From NCBI RefSeq assembly GCF_014284175.1, contig NZ_JACOGA010000026.1:1-60388 (forward strand): 60,388 nt of DNA, in the 5' to 3' direction. Positions within the stretch are counted from its first letter, which is position 1. Each line of letters starts with the position of its first letter. Under the pieces are notes generated by a model, which searched no databases, was not told the DNA's origin, and saw only the letters and a list, made by a program, of their open reading frames with translations. Both the position numbers and the translations under genes were made by a program. Source of the stretch: Affinundibacterium flavidum. Lineage in GTDB: Bacteria > Pseudomonadota > Gammaproteobacteria > Burkholderiales > Burkholderiaceae_D. Below, in pieces: positions 27,728 to 36,334 of this stretch.

Positions 27728-29266
27728 TTAATAAACATCTCTCCGATAAAGCCCTTCCTCGCGCATGCGTTCTAATTGTTTATCTCCTAAAATTTCGCGC
27801 AGTGCTGTATCAACGCCGCCAGCCATGCCTTCTAAGCTGCCGCAAACATAAATTGCAGCGCCTTGCGCTACCCATGCGCTCAATTCGGTGGCTTGTTCGC
27901 GTAATTTGTCTTGTACGTAAATGCGTTGGGTCTGGTCGCGGGAGAAGGCTAGGTCAAGTTTGGCCAATGTGCCATCGGCTTGCCATTGTTCGATTTCTGT
28001 TTGGCAGAAAAAATCGTTGGCGCGATTGCGCTCGCCGAAGAATAACCAGTTTGGTGCTTGATGTTGTCCTTGTTGAGCACGATGTTTGAGATGAGCGCGC
28101 AAGCCAGCGATGCCAGTGCCGTTGCCGATCAGGATGAGTGGGCAGTTATTGGTCGGTGGATGGAAGCTGCGGTTGCTGCGCAGGCGTAATGCTATCGTGC
28201 TGTTGATATCGGCGTAGTGTGTGAGCCAGCCGGAACCTAGTCCTAAGCTACCATCGGCCTGTTGCATTTGGCGCACGATGAGTTCGACCGCACCATCTTG
28301 CGGGATGGAAGCAATCGAATATTCCCGGTGCGGTAAGGTCTGTTCGCTGCCCGGGCGACGTGGCAGGATTTCGGCGATGTCACCTGCCTGCCAGCTGCTA
28401 TTGCTAATGCTGGTGCTTGGTACTAAGCGTAATTGATAGACGGGATTGCCCTGACTGTCTGGATTGAGTAAGCGGCGTTCGTTCAATGTCCAATTTTCAT
28501 ACTCGGCTTGATGCCAATCGGCGAGATCGGTGTGACCACTGAGTACACCCAGATGGTGTTGCCAGTGGCGGAGTGCGCCTTCGTCGCCATTATCCACTTC
28601 AACCAGATCAAACAGACTGCGCGCGCCCTGTTGCCGTAGCCAGTGATCGAGTTGATGCCCGAATGCGCAGAAGGCTTGGTAGTGGCGATCACCGAGTGCC
28701 AGAATCGCGTATTGCAAGTGCGAGAGTGATGTTGTTTGTTGTGGGCTTGCATGCAGAACATTGCGATTAAATTTAGCCGCGCTGTCTGGGGCATCGCCTT
28801 CGCCTGTCGTGCTGGCGATGAATAAAATTTTTTGTGCTTGTTGTAATATCACTGGCGTAAACGCTTGAATATTCATCAAGCGAGATGGCATGTCGCCTTC
28901 TTGCAAACTGCTGAGAGTTTGTATTGCCAATTGTTCGGCGTAGCCGGTTTGGCTCGCGTACACGACAAGTATTTCGTCTGCGGCAAATGAGTCAAGCTGT
29001 GTCGTTGGCGGCGAACTGGCTTGATGCGCTTGCGCGTGGCCTTGCTGTATCCAGCAATAAAACAGGACATAGCTGAGCAGCACGCTGGTGGCGCTGCCTA
29101 AGCGTACTTGCTGCAAGCTAAGCGCCCCTAGTAGATAGGTGCTAAATGATGTCAGCAAAATCAGCGCGCTTATGCTCAAAGAAATCACTAAACCAAGTGT
29201 GAGGAGACGGGGCGCTTTTGCGGAATTTGTGACTGGTGGTGTGGATGTTTTAATCAAGATGCTCAT
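27728..29266 (-). CDS. Membrane-anchored flavodoxin/FAD/NADPH reductase
   Basis: A 512-aa diflavin reductase. Two N-terminal helices (about 22-46 and 52-74) anchor it. A flavodoxin domain follows (VVYASQTGYAEQLA about 100-113, ASTTGEGDAPDSAAKF, LGDRHYQAFCAFG). The FAD site is REYSIASIP and the NADP(H) site is IGNGTGIAGLRAHL, with FFGERNRANDFF and VCGSLEGMAGGVDTAL at the end. The order matches the CysJ/P450-reductase type, but the N-terminal membrane anchor and the missing CysI partner argue against sulfite reduction. Placed after ApbE and the PepSY/DUF2271 genes, it probably feeds electrons into the iron-reduction route. It overlaps the apbE gene by 17 bases. Confidence 0.88.
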   Translation of the reverse strand: MSILIKTSTPPVTNSAKAPRLLTLGLVISLSISALILLTSFSTYLLGALSLQQVRLGSATSVLLSYVLFYCWIQQGHAQAHQASSPPTTQLDSFAADEILVVYASQTGYAEQLAIQTLSSLQEGDMPSRLMNIQAFTPVILQQAQKILFIASTTGEGDAPDSAAKFNRNVLHASPQQTTSLSHLQYAILALGDRHYQAFCAFGHQLDHWLRQQGARSLFDLVEVDNGDEGALRHWQHHLGVLSGHTDLADWHQAEYENWTLNERRLLNPDSQGNPVYQLRLVPSTSISNSSWQAGDIAEILPRRPGSEQTLPHREYSIASIPQDGAVELIVRQMQQADGSLGLGSGWLTHYADINSTIALRLRSNRSFHPPTNNCPLILIGNGTGIAGLRAHLKHRAQQGQHQAPNWLFFGERNRANDFFCQTEIEQWQADGTLAKLDLAFSRDQTQRIYVQDKLREQATELSAWVAQGAAIYVCGSLEGMAGGVDTALREILGDKQLERMREEGLYRRDVY

Positions 29267-30353
29267 CCATCATCGCAATGAAGGCTGGGCTCAAGTGCTC
29301 AACAAAACCATCGGGTTTGCGTTCAATAAAGCGCGCTGCCGCGTGCAGCCGTTTAGCGTAGGCCATGCCTTTTTTTACACCGAGTACGCTCATCGCCGTA
29401 GCCAGCGCATCGGCGATCATACATTCGCTATGCATCACCGTGACGGAAGCAAGATCGTGATCGACGGGGTAGCCAGTGCGTGGATCTATCGTGTGCGAAT
29501 AGCGCTTGCCTTCGTGCATGAAATAACGATTGTAATCACCGGATGTTGCAATGGCTAAACCATGCAAGGCGACTACATACGAAGTGGATAAATCTTGAAT
29601 AGGTAATTGTTCCAAGGTTGAATCGGGTACGACTTCGAGCTCTACCCACCATGGTTGTCCATCGGGTTTGCAACCGAGGCCGCGCAGTTCGCCGCCGACT
29701 TCGACCAGATAACTCGTGATCCCGATTTGTTGCAAATAACGGGCGACCTGATCAACGCCAAAACCTTTAGCGGTAGAACATAGATCGAGATGCACATTGC
29801 CGATTTGTAGTGCGCTGCTGTCGGTGGGGTTGAGGCGAATTTGTTGCCAATTAGTGCGCATGCGCGCTTGCAAGATCTCCATTGCTTCTGGTGCTTGCTC
29901 AATTTTTCCGGCAGGGCCAAAACCCCATAAATTCGCCAAGTGTCCAATGCTGGGATCGAAAGCACCACGGGTTTGTTCCGCGACGAAAACACTGTGCTGT
30001 AAGACTTTAAAAAACTCTGGTGGCAAAACTTGCCAGCTATTCGCTGGCGCACGATTGAATTGATTGATGTCAGAATCGGTTTCCCATGGGCTCATCTGCG
30101 CCACAATCTGATCGAGTTGCGCTTGGATTCCTGATTGTAATTCGGCGCTCTGAATTTCCGGCGCATGTTGCGAAGAGTTTAGATAGCACTGCACCTGCCA
30201 ACTGGTACCCATACTAAAACCCTGCAAATTCACATAATGCATTCCACTATCGGGCACGCGCGGCTGACTCATATTGAGCGGAATCAGCACTTGACGTGCG
30301 GAGGGGGATAACTTGTCAGGAATAGATGAAGAAGACACGGTTACAACAATCAA
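29250..30353 (-). CDS. apbE: FAD:protein FMN transferase (ApbE)
   Basis: This enzyme covalently attaches FMN from FAD to a Thr/Ser of target proteins. ApbE motifs are visible: FSMGTSWQV, MSPWETDSDINQFNR (FAD site), DLCSTAKGFGVDQ, ATSGDYNRYF, HTIDPRTGYPV and the Mg-binding ADALATAM. The start is uncertain: TTG at 30353 opens the frame, and ATG at 30272 is the first ATG. Neither gives a signal peptide or lipobox, although most ApbE proteins are exported. The likely substrate is the DUF2271 protein encoded nearby, which carries a DGVSAAT motif. Confidence 0.9.
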   Translation of the reverse strand: MIVVTVSSSSIPDKLSPSARQVLIPLNMSQPRVPDSGMHYVNLQGFSMGTSWQVQCYLNSSQHAPEIQSAELQSGIQAQLDQIVAQMSPWETDSDINQFNRAPANSWQVLPPEFFKVLQHSVFVAEQTRGAFDPSIGHLANLWGFGPAGKIEQAPEAMEILQARMRTNWQQIRLNPTDSSALQIGNVHLDLCSTAKGFGVDQVARYLQQIGITSYLVEVGGELRGLGCKPDGQPWWVELEVVPDSTLEQLPIQDLSTSYVVALHGLAIATSGDYNRYFMHEGKRYSHTIDPRTGYPVDHDLASVTVMHSECMIADALATAMSVLGVKKGMAYAKRLHAAARFIERKPDGFVEHLSPAFIAMMDEHLD

Positions 30354-30452
30354 ATGAAACGGTTACAGGAGTTACGGATACGGCGTCTTACTTTGTGCAG
30401 AACACTGGCAATTTGAAGCGCTACCTCAGCTTGCCAGTGCACACTAGTCAAT

Positions 30453-31274
30453 TTATTGCGGCAATACTTCTAAGGTCGCGATATAGCTGACACGACGCTC
30501 TTTGGCGGCAGGTACGGCGGTTTTATTGTCGCTAGTACGCGCTTGCAACCAATACATGCCAGCACCTTGCCAGTTGATCTTAATTTTACCGTCGGCATCG
30601 CTGGTATAAAACTGTTCGCCAAGTTTTTGGCGATAACGTGCGCCACCGGCAATTACGGTGACTTTCACGCCTGCTGCAGGTTGACCATCTAAGAGCAAGC
30701 GGAAACTCGCGGCTTCACCGTCGACGATGTCATTCGGATGGGTGATCGCTTGTAACTCTAAACCTTTGCCGCTAGGTTTTAAGGCGGTGTTGTTCGGGCT
30801 GCCATTCGTGACGAAGGTTTCGATGCGACTTTGATTTTGGAATACTTGTAATTCTTCTGCATTCGCCGGGACCTCTTTGGCGAAACTTTCAGCGTTGCCA
30901 CGCCAGCGTTTTGGTGCGCCATTTTCCTTGTAATTGGCGATCAGCATGTCGTTCACAATACTGACTTTATAGGTGCCCTGCAGGCTCGCTCGCACATCAA
31001 AACTATTGCGCAATTTACCAAGAGCGATGCTTTCTGGCTTCACAATACTGCCATCGGCTGCAGTGATAATCAGGTTATCGATACTCAAGGTATTGTGATC
31101 GAAGTAAAACAGGTTTTCACCCACCGCAGCATCAAACGTAATCAGAGGCGCGGTGCCGGAATTGAGCGTCATCGCTGGCAAAATAAATGGACGGTCTGCC
31201 AATGCAGAAAGTGGTGTTAATAGAGCTGCGCTGAGGGCGCAACTGAGTGCGCTAGTGAGGGCAAGACGTTTCAT
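30453..31274 (-). CDS. DUF4198 family periplasmic protein
   Basis: A 273-aa exported protein with a signal peptide (1-26, ending in LSALA). A DUF4198 region follows, with an Ig-like/carboxypeptidase-regulatory-type C-terminal domain (about 175-270: GEAASFRLLLDGQPAAGVKVTVIAGG ... GMYWLQAR). DUF4198 genes often accompany nickel, cobalt or iron uptake systems. It lies between apbE and the DUF2271 gene, with 32 bases to the latter, so it is part of the iron-reduction operon. Confidence 0.88.
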   Translation of the reverse strand: MKRLALTSALSCALSAALLTPLSALADRPFILPAMTLNSGTAPLITFDAAVGENLFYFDHNTLSIDNLIITAADGSIVKPESIALGKLRNSFDVRASLQGTYKVSIVNDMLIANYKENGAPKRWRGNAESFAKEVPANAEELQVFQNQSRIETFVTNGSPNNTALKPSGKGLELQAITHPNDIVDGEAASFRLLLDGQPAAGVKVTVIAGGARYRQKLGEQFYTSDADGKIKINWQGAGMYWLQARTSDNKTAVPAAKERRVSYIATLEVLPQ

Positions 31275-31306
31275 CGTGGATTCCTTGATAGTGTAATTCG
31301 CTGAGA

Positions 31307-31819
31307 TTATTTTTTGACCTGAACGCTGACTTTGCCCAGTTCATGGCTACCCTGCACGCTCATTACCGCCTGCTCTTTGCCATTCCAGGTAAATGGCAGT
31401 TTGACGACTTCACGACCTCCACCTTCACGCGCGGCTTCTACGATCAGGTTGTAGTCGCCTGCCGGCAGTTTTGCTAATGCATTGCTGTCACCCGCAAAGC
31501 TCAAACTGTGCTCACCAACGATGCGGGTGGCAGCACTCACGCCATCAACCGGCAAACTTAAATCGCGACCACTACGACGCCACCATTGGCGTAAATCTTT
31601 CAACCACTTCGTGCCTTCATTATTGCGTTTCTTGATGTCGTACCAGACTTGCAAATTCGCGGCTAAGGTTTGATCTGGACGCTCTATCCACAAAGCCACA
31701 TAGGGTTTGTGATATTCGGCAACGTCCAGTTTAGGAACTTCTAACTTCACGACTAATTCAGCCGCCATCGCTGAAGAGCCTAGCAATGTGGAGATGGCGA
31801 AGGGGATGATTTTCTGCAT
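31307..31819 (-). CDS. DUF2271 family periplasmic protein with flavinylation motif
   Basis: A 170-aa exported protein with a signal peptide of about 20 residues (ending in SSAMAA). I chose the ATG at 31819 because it starts right before the signal peptide; a start at 31843 is possible. The stretch DGVSAAT matches the ApbE flavinylation consensus Dxx(S/T)(G/A)A(S/T). The final Thr (T98 here) would be the FMN attachment site. The presence of apbE and a flavin reductase in the same gene group supports a covalent flavin. The protein would then carry electrons in the periplasm. This is an inference from the motif and context. Confidence 0.88.
   Translation of the reverse strand: MQKIIPFAISTLLGSSAMAAELVVKLEVPKLDVAEYHKPYVALWIERPDQTLAANLQVWYDIKKRNNEGTKWLKDLRQWWRRSGRDLSLPVDGVSAATRIVGEHSLSFAGDSNALAKLPAGDYNLIVEAAREGGGREVVKLPFTWNGKEQAVMSVQGSHELGKVSVQVKK
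31526..31546 (-). other. Flavinylation motif DGVSAAT within the DUF2271 gene
   Basis: The codons for D-G-V-S-A-A-T. The Thr codon is at 31526-31528 (minus strand ACC). The motif matches known FMN-transfer sites, such as those of NqrC/RnfG-like proteins. Confidence 0.75.
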
Positions 31820-31874
31820 GTTATACCTCGTCGATGAGAGCACTAAGATTAAAGTAAAGGCGGAAATACGGACA

Positions 31875-32510
31875 TCAATGTATAAATAAAATGACTAATA
31901 AAACTGGCGCTACCAAACCCAGGGTAACTAGCGGCCAAGTCAACACGCGATTATTCGCATGCATCTTTAATAAAAATAAACCAGTGACACAAAATATCAG
32001 GCAAGCCAGTGCAAAAATGTCGATAAACCACGACCAGGCTTTGCCCGTATTTCTGCCCTTGTGTAAATCGTTCAAGTAAGCGACCAAGCCGCGTTCGGTT
32101 TTTTCGTACTCGAGCGCGCCACTGTCCATGTCAATTCTGAGCCAGGCATCGCCGCCCGGCCGGGGCAGGGCGACATAGATTTCTTCGGGTGACCACTCAG
32201 CCGCTTTCGCTTGGACATCAATCTTCAGATTTTGTTCTAACCATGTCTGCATTTCTTGCGGCAAACTTTGGTCCTTGGATTTTTTGCTGCGCTGAGGAAT
32301 TTCCTGCGCTAGCTTGGCCAATAAAGCGGGCGGGATGATTCCTGTTTTTTTGCTGAATATGGGATGCGCTTCGATATCGCCTGCGTGATTTAAAGTAAAC
32401 CCAGTGATAGCGAACAATATCATCGCAATTAAGCAAATCGCAGAACTGATCCAATGCCAGTTATGCAAATGACGTAGCCAGAATGCGCGTTGTTGTTGAG
32501 GTGTAGACAC
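31875..32510 (-). CDS. PepSY-associated transmembrane protein
   Basis: A 211-aa membrane protein with an N-terminal helix (about 18-40, starting after RHLHNWHW), a periplasmic PepSY-type domain (about 45-150) and two C-terminal helices (about 160-182 and 187-209). Several histidines near membrane edges (HNWHW, LNHAGDI, LNDLHKGRN) could bind heme, as proposed for PiuB-like PepSY proteins. It is the first gene of the leftward operon and probably moves electrons across the inner membrane to the flavinylated DUF2271 protein. Confidence 0.9.
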   Translation of the reverse strand: MSTPQQQRAFWLRHLHNWHWISSAICLIAMILFAITGFTLNHAGDIEAHPIFSKKTGIIPPALLAKLAQEIPQRSKKSKDQSLPQEMQTWLEQNLKIDVQAKAAEWSPEEIYVALPRPGGDAWLRIDMDSGALEYEKTERGLVAYLNDLHKGRNTGKAWSWFIDIFALACLIFCVTGLFLLKMHANNRVLTWPLVTLGLVAPVLLVILFIH

Positions 32511-32759
32511 GTTATATAGAACCGAAAGTAAACTTGATGATGGAATGTTGCTGCCGCTTATTATTTCTTGTTAGGCTCTGTGGTCTAAAAATGGAATGAC
32601 GATGGTTTGCAGACATCACATTTTAATTGAGAAAAAATCTCAATTGGAAAAGCACAAGAAATTGTTTTGTATCGCTTTGTTGCTTGGATAGTTTCAACCC
32701 GCTTAGTTTCAAACTGCCTGCTCGAATGCCGTATTGTGGTGCCCCCTATTTGCGGGCGA
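32511..32759. other. Gap between PepSY and piuC genes
   Basis: About 250 bases with an 8-bp inverted repeat (AATTGAGA / TCTCAATT) at 32625-32645. I found no Fur-like box or clear promoter here, so the PepSY operon may be read through from piuC. Confidence 0.45.
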
Positions 32760-33440
32760 TTATGTCTCTGCCCACATACGCACTAAATTATGGTATTGCG
32801 CCGTCAAGCTAAGCACTTCGGCACCGTCGCCTAATTTGTTACGTAAAGCTTGTATATTTTGATCCATCTCAAATAGCATGCTGCGACGGGTATCGTCACG
32901 TATCATGCTTTGCGTCCAAAAAAAGGAGCAAACGCGTACGCCGCGCGTGACTGGCTTGACCTGATGCAAACTGGTTGATGGATACAAAATTAAATCACCC
33001 GCTGGCAGCTTGACTTCATGGGTGCCATAGGTATCGACCACTTCTAATTCGCCACCATCATATTCATCGGGATCACACAAGAATAAGGTGGAGGATATAT
33101 CCGTCCGCAAGCTGTAATCGGCATTGGGCACCTGACGTATGGAGCCATCCACATGTAAGCCGTAATGCTCACCACCTGCATAGGCATTAAATAGCGGTGG
33201 CACGATACGTAAGGGTAAAGCTGCAGAAAAAAAGAGCGGATGTTTTTTTACCGCTGCTAAGACAATTTTCCCTAGTTCTAAGCTGACTTCTGCATGTTCT
33301 AGGAGTTGTCGGTTTTGTTTAACTTGCGCCCCTTGTGCTCCCACGGTTTGTTTGCCATCAACCCAGTCCGTGGTCTCTAAGCGGCGGCGAAGATAGTTGA
33401 CTTCTTCGATACTAAGGACGGCGGGAATGTGCAGCATCAT
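32760..33440 (-). CDS. piuC: PKHD-type Fe(II)/2-oxoglutarate hydroxylase PiuC
   Basis: A 226-aa cytoplasmic oxygenase of the PiuC/YbiX family, usually linked to siderophore receptor genes. The iron site is HVDGSIRQ (His and Asp) and the distal His is in LHQVKPVTRGVR. The length fits the family. It is divergent from the TonB-dependent receptor gene, with a Fur-like box between them. Its biochemical role is not settled, but expression on iron limitation is usual. It may process siderophores. Confidence 0.93.
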   Translation of the reverse strand: MMLHIPAVLSIEEVNYLRRRLETTDWVDGKQTVGAQGAQVKQNRQLLEHAEVSLELGKIVLAAVKKHPLFFSAALPLRIVPPLFNAYAGGEHYGLHVDGSIRQVPNADYSLRTDISSTLFLCDPDEYDGGELEVVDTYGTHEVKLPAGDLILYPSTSLHQVKPVTRGVRVCSFFWTQSMIRDDTRRSMLFEMDQNIQALRNKLGDGAEVLSLTAQYHNLVRMWAET

Positions 33441-33502
33441 GGGGAATATTCTTGAGAGGTTTCTTGTGAATTTGCGTCATTTTAATCAATATTCAAAAAT
33501 AA

Positions 33503-33521
33503 GTAAATAAGAATCATTATC
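33503..33521. promoter_or_regulatory. Fur box between piuC and the TonB-dependent receptor
   Basis: The 19-mer gtaaataagaatcattatc matches the classical Fur consensus GATAATGATAATCATTATC at 15 of 19 positions. A weaker second site (11 of 19) lies at 33542-33560. The location between divergent iron genes supports Fur control of both. Confidence 0.8.
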
Positions 33522-33848
33522 ATTTAGTTCTTGCAAATCTAAATGAGAACTATTATTATTTGACTTTATCAAGTTTGCCAGCCACCGATACTGCGTCCTC
33601 CAAGTAGTTGTCATTAGCCAGCTTTTTTCCATTTGTTTTAGCCAGCCCAGATTTTTTATTTGGATTTGCGATGATGACGGATGCAGTTTTTGAGCAAGTT
33701 CTAATGTGTGGGTTGATTCAGCATAGCGTCAATCATGAGTTATCGACATTGAGGAACAGCAAACAGAACATGTGCGCTCACCACGTAAATAGCACCTATG
33801 GTGCGTCTGATGAAGAATCTGGATTTAATCTACCTTCCGGAGAATTCT

Positions 33849-36137
33849 GTGGCATATATTCGTAGTCGACAACATCTAAAGAACACCGTGCAATTGAGTC
33901 ATACCCTGATTGCATTGGCCGCATTGGCCGCACCTTTATCTGTGCAAGCACAACAAGCTAAGCCAGCCAACGCGCAAGAAAAAACAAAAAAAGAAGCTGA
34001 ACTGCCAGAAATCAAAGTACAGGGCACACTAGATGTGCCATTTAAAGCAGATACATCCAGCTCCAGTAAGTTTGTGAAGCCTTTGCTGGAGACGCCGCAA
34101 ATGGTGTCGGTGATCAAGAAAGAATTACTGCAAGAGCAGGGCGCTTTCAACATGATGGATGCTTTGCGTAATACGCCAGGTATTACGATGCAATTAGGTG
34201 AAAATGGGAATACCAGCGCGGGTGATACTTTCCAAATGCGCGGGTTTGCAACGCAGTCTTCTGTGTTTGTTGATGGTGTACGCGATCTTGGTGCGGTAAC
34301 ACGTGATACTTTTAACGTGGAACAAGTCGAAGTGGTAAAAGGTCCTGCAGGTGCCGACGTAGGTCGTGGTGCTGCATCGGGCTATATTAATCTGGCGTCG
34401 AAAGTGCCCACTTTAGAAGATGCGGTCAGCGGCACAGCCAGTATTAATAATGGCAACAATAAACGTATCACGGCTGATATCAATCAAAAAATTGGTGATA
34501 CAACGGCAGTACGTTTGAATGTATTCAAACAAGCAGGCGGCGTAGCAGGTCGTGATCAATTAGAAAGTAATGCTTATGGTATCGCGCCGTCCATCGCTGT
34601 TGGCCTTGGTGAAAAGACGCGTGCTTACTTCTACTCGCAACACATACGTCAAGATAATGTGCCTGATGGTGGTATTCCAACGGTAGGCTTAGCGGGTTTC
34701 TACAATGCTACTGCGGCAGTGATGGTCGCACCGAAAGTACGTTCAAAAAATTACTACGGTAGTGTCAATGATTTCGAAAAAGTAGAAGCTGATATGGCGA
34801 CGGCGAAGTTCGAATTTGATCTGAGTGCGAATACCGTTTTGCGTAATGTGACGCGTTACGGACAGTCCTCTATGAAGCGTGCGTTAACGGGTGTAAATGG
34901 ACTGACAGCGACAGGCGCTCAAAATACCTGGACTGTAGCGCGCACTCGTCAAGGCCTTGATCAAAGCAATGATATTTTTGCGAACCAGACTAGCGTCAAT
35001 AGTAGTTTTGACGCCGCAGGTTTCAAGCATAGCTTATCTGCCGGTGTAGAGTTATTGCAAGAGCGTCAAACGACGAACACATTGGCTGTACCAACTGGTG
35101 CGGTGATTCCTGCAGCAAATCTGTACCAGCCAGATGCCAATACCGTGTTGCCAGCGTTGGCGAAAAACGGTGCGAGCAGCGACGGTCAAACCAAAACCGC
35201 CGCGCTGTATGTATTTGATGCGATTGATGTCAATGACGACTGGCAATTAAATACTGGCTTGCGTTACGAGCGTTACAGTACAGAATCGAAGACGGTCAGC
35301 CTGTCCACAGCGGCAGCGAATCCGACTTTGCCAGTTGGTACTTTGATTCCAGCGAAAGTAAACAAGAATGATGATTTGCTCAGTTGGAAGTTAGGCACAG
35401 TTTACAAAGTCGCAAAAAATGGTCGTTTGTACGGTGTTTATGCAACTTCATTGACGCCACCAGGCAGCTCTAACTTTTCTTTGAGCAGTGCTGCTAACAA
35501 CGTCAATGGTCCGCTCGCCGATCCACAAAAAACCACCAATCTTGAGCTTGGTACTAAATGGGATTTATTAAATAAAGCATTGGCATTTACAGCGGCTTTT
35601 TATCGTACCGATAACACGAATGAAATCGTGCAAGTCGATGCTGTGACCAATGTTTTTGCGCAATTTGGCAAGCGTCGTGTGGAAGGTGTAGAGCTTGGTT
35701 TGGTTGGACAAGTCAATCCAGACTGGCAGATTACGGCTGGCGTCGCGACAATGAAAACCAAGGTTTTGCAAGGTTCAGCTGGTAACAATGCAGCAGGTGC
35801 GGCAGCACGCTGGTCACCTGACTTAACCGCGACCTTATGGAGTAGTTATAAAGTAGCACCAAGCTGGACCGTGGGTGGTGGTGTTCGTTATACCTCTGAG
35901 CAAAAGCGTATTGTTGATCCTAGTCTCAATGCGGCGCTACAAAATTTGCCATCGATTGCTTCTAGCTGGGTTGCGAATGCCGTGATTGGCTATCAGGCAA
36001 CTCGCAATTTATCTTTGCAATTAAATGTAAACAATCTGACTGACAAGGAATACGTTAGCACTTTGAACAATAGTGGTGCGCGTTATACCGTAGGTAGTCC
36101 ACGTACGATTTCACTGAGCGCGAACGTATTGTTCTAA
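33849..36137 (+). CDS. TonB-dependent siderophore receptor
   Basis: An outer-membrane receptor of 762 aa with a plug domain (about 60-175, including MDALRNTPGITMQLGENGN and QMRGFATQSSVFVDGVRDLGAVTRDTFNVEQVEVVKGPAGADVGRGAASG) and a 22-strand barrel ending in Phe (ISLSANVLF). I chose GTG at 33849: it has a GGAGA ribosome-binding site 5 bases before it and gives a normal signal peptide ending in AQAQQ. The upstream in-frame ATG at 33798 would put a polar tail before it. The plug resembles the catecholate receptor type (Fiu-like). It should import ferric siderophores using TonB energy. Confidence 0.93.
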   Translation: MAYIRSRQHLKNTVQLSHTLIALAALAAPLSVQAQQAKPANAQEKTKKEAELPEIKVQGTLDVPFKADTSSSSKFVKPLLETPQMVSVIKKELLQEQGAFNMMDALRNTPGITMQLGENGNTSAGDTFQMRGFATQSSVFVDGVRDLGAVTRDTFNVEQVEVVKGPAGADVGRGAASGYINLASKVPTLEDAVSGTASINNGNNKRITADINQKIGDTTAVRLNVFKQAGGVAGRDQLESNAYGIAPSIAVGLGEKTRAYFYSQHIRQDNVPDGGIPTVGLAGFYNATAAVMVAPKVRSKNYYGSVNDFEKVEADMATAKFEFDLSANTVLRNVTRYGQSSMKRALTGVNGLTATGAQNTWTVARTRQGLDQSNDIFANQTSVNSSFDAAGFKHSLSAGVELLQERQTTNTLAVPTGAVIPAANLYQPDANTVLPALAKNGASSDGQTKTAALYVFDAIDVNDDWQLNTGLRYERYSTESKTVSLSTAAANPTLPVGTLIPAKVNKNDDLLSWKLGTVYKVAKNGRLYGVYATSLTPPGSSNFSLSSAANNVNGPLADPQKTTNLELGTKWDLLNKALAFTAAFYRTDNTNEIVQVDAVTNVFAQFGKRRVEGVELGLVGQVNPDWQITAGVATMKTKVLQGSAGNNAAGAAARWSPDLTATLWSSYKVAPSWTVGGGVRYTSEQKRIVDPSLNAALQNLPSIASSWVANAVIGYQATRNLSLQLNVNNLTDKEYVSTLNNSGARYTVGSPRTISLSANVLF

Positions 36138-36177
36138 GTTTTTTGCAAGGATTAGCTTTGATTCGCTGATCCAAAAT

Positions 36178-36220
36178 AACGACAAGTCATAGACACTTAA
36201 CGTGTAGGGCTTGTCGTTTT
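36178..36220 (+). terminator. Rho-independent terminator after the receptor gene
   Basis: The stem AACGACAAG / CTTGTCGTT encloses a smaller inner stem (ACAC/GTGT) and is followed by TTTT. It ends the receptor transcript. Confidence 0.8.
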
Positions 36221-36264
36221 GACGTTTATTTTGACGTTTATTTTCACGATTATTTTCACGTTTA
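36217..36264. repeat. Four tandem copies of a 12-bp unit
   Basis: TTTTGACGTTTA occurs twice exactly, followed by TTTTCACGATTA and TTTTCACGTTTA. The repeat lies 70 bases before the ferritin-like gene. It could be a regulatory array or a slippage product. Confidence 0.9.
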
Positions 36265-36334
36265 CATAGATCGGTAATTAGGTACACAATGCAGCTGATG
36301 TCGCGCGTAGTTTAAGAAAATTAGGAGAAACAAT

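Noticed and set aside
27728..29266. Sulfite reductase alpha subunit CysJ
   Set aside because: No CysI gene is present, and the N-terminal membrane helices and the ApbE/PepSY context do not fit sulfite reduction.
32625..32645. Terminator between piuC and PepSY genes
   Set aside because: The T-run is in the loop and not after the stem, so it is not a normal intrinsic terminator.
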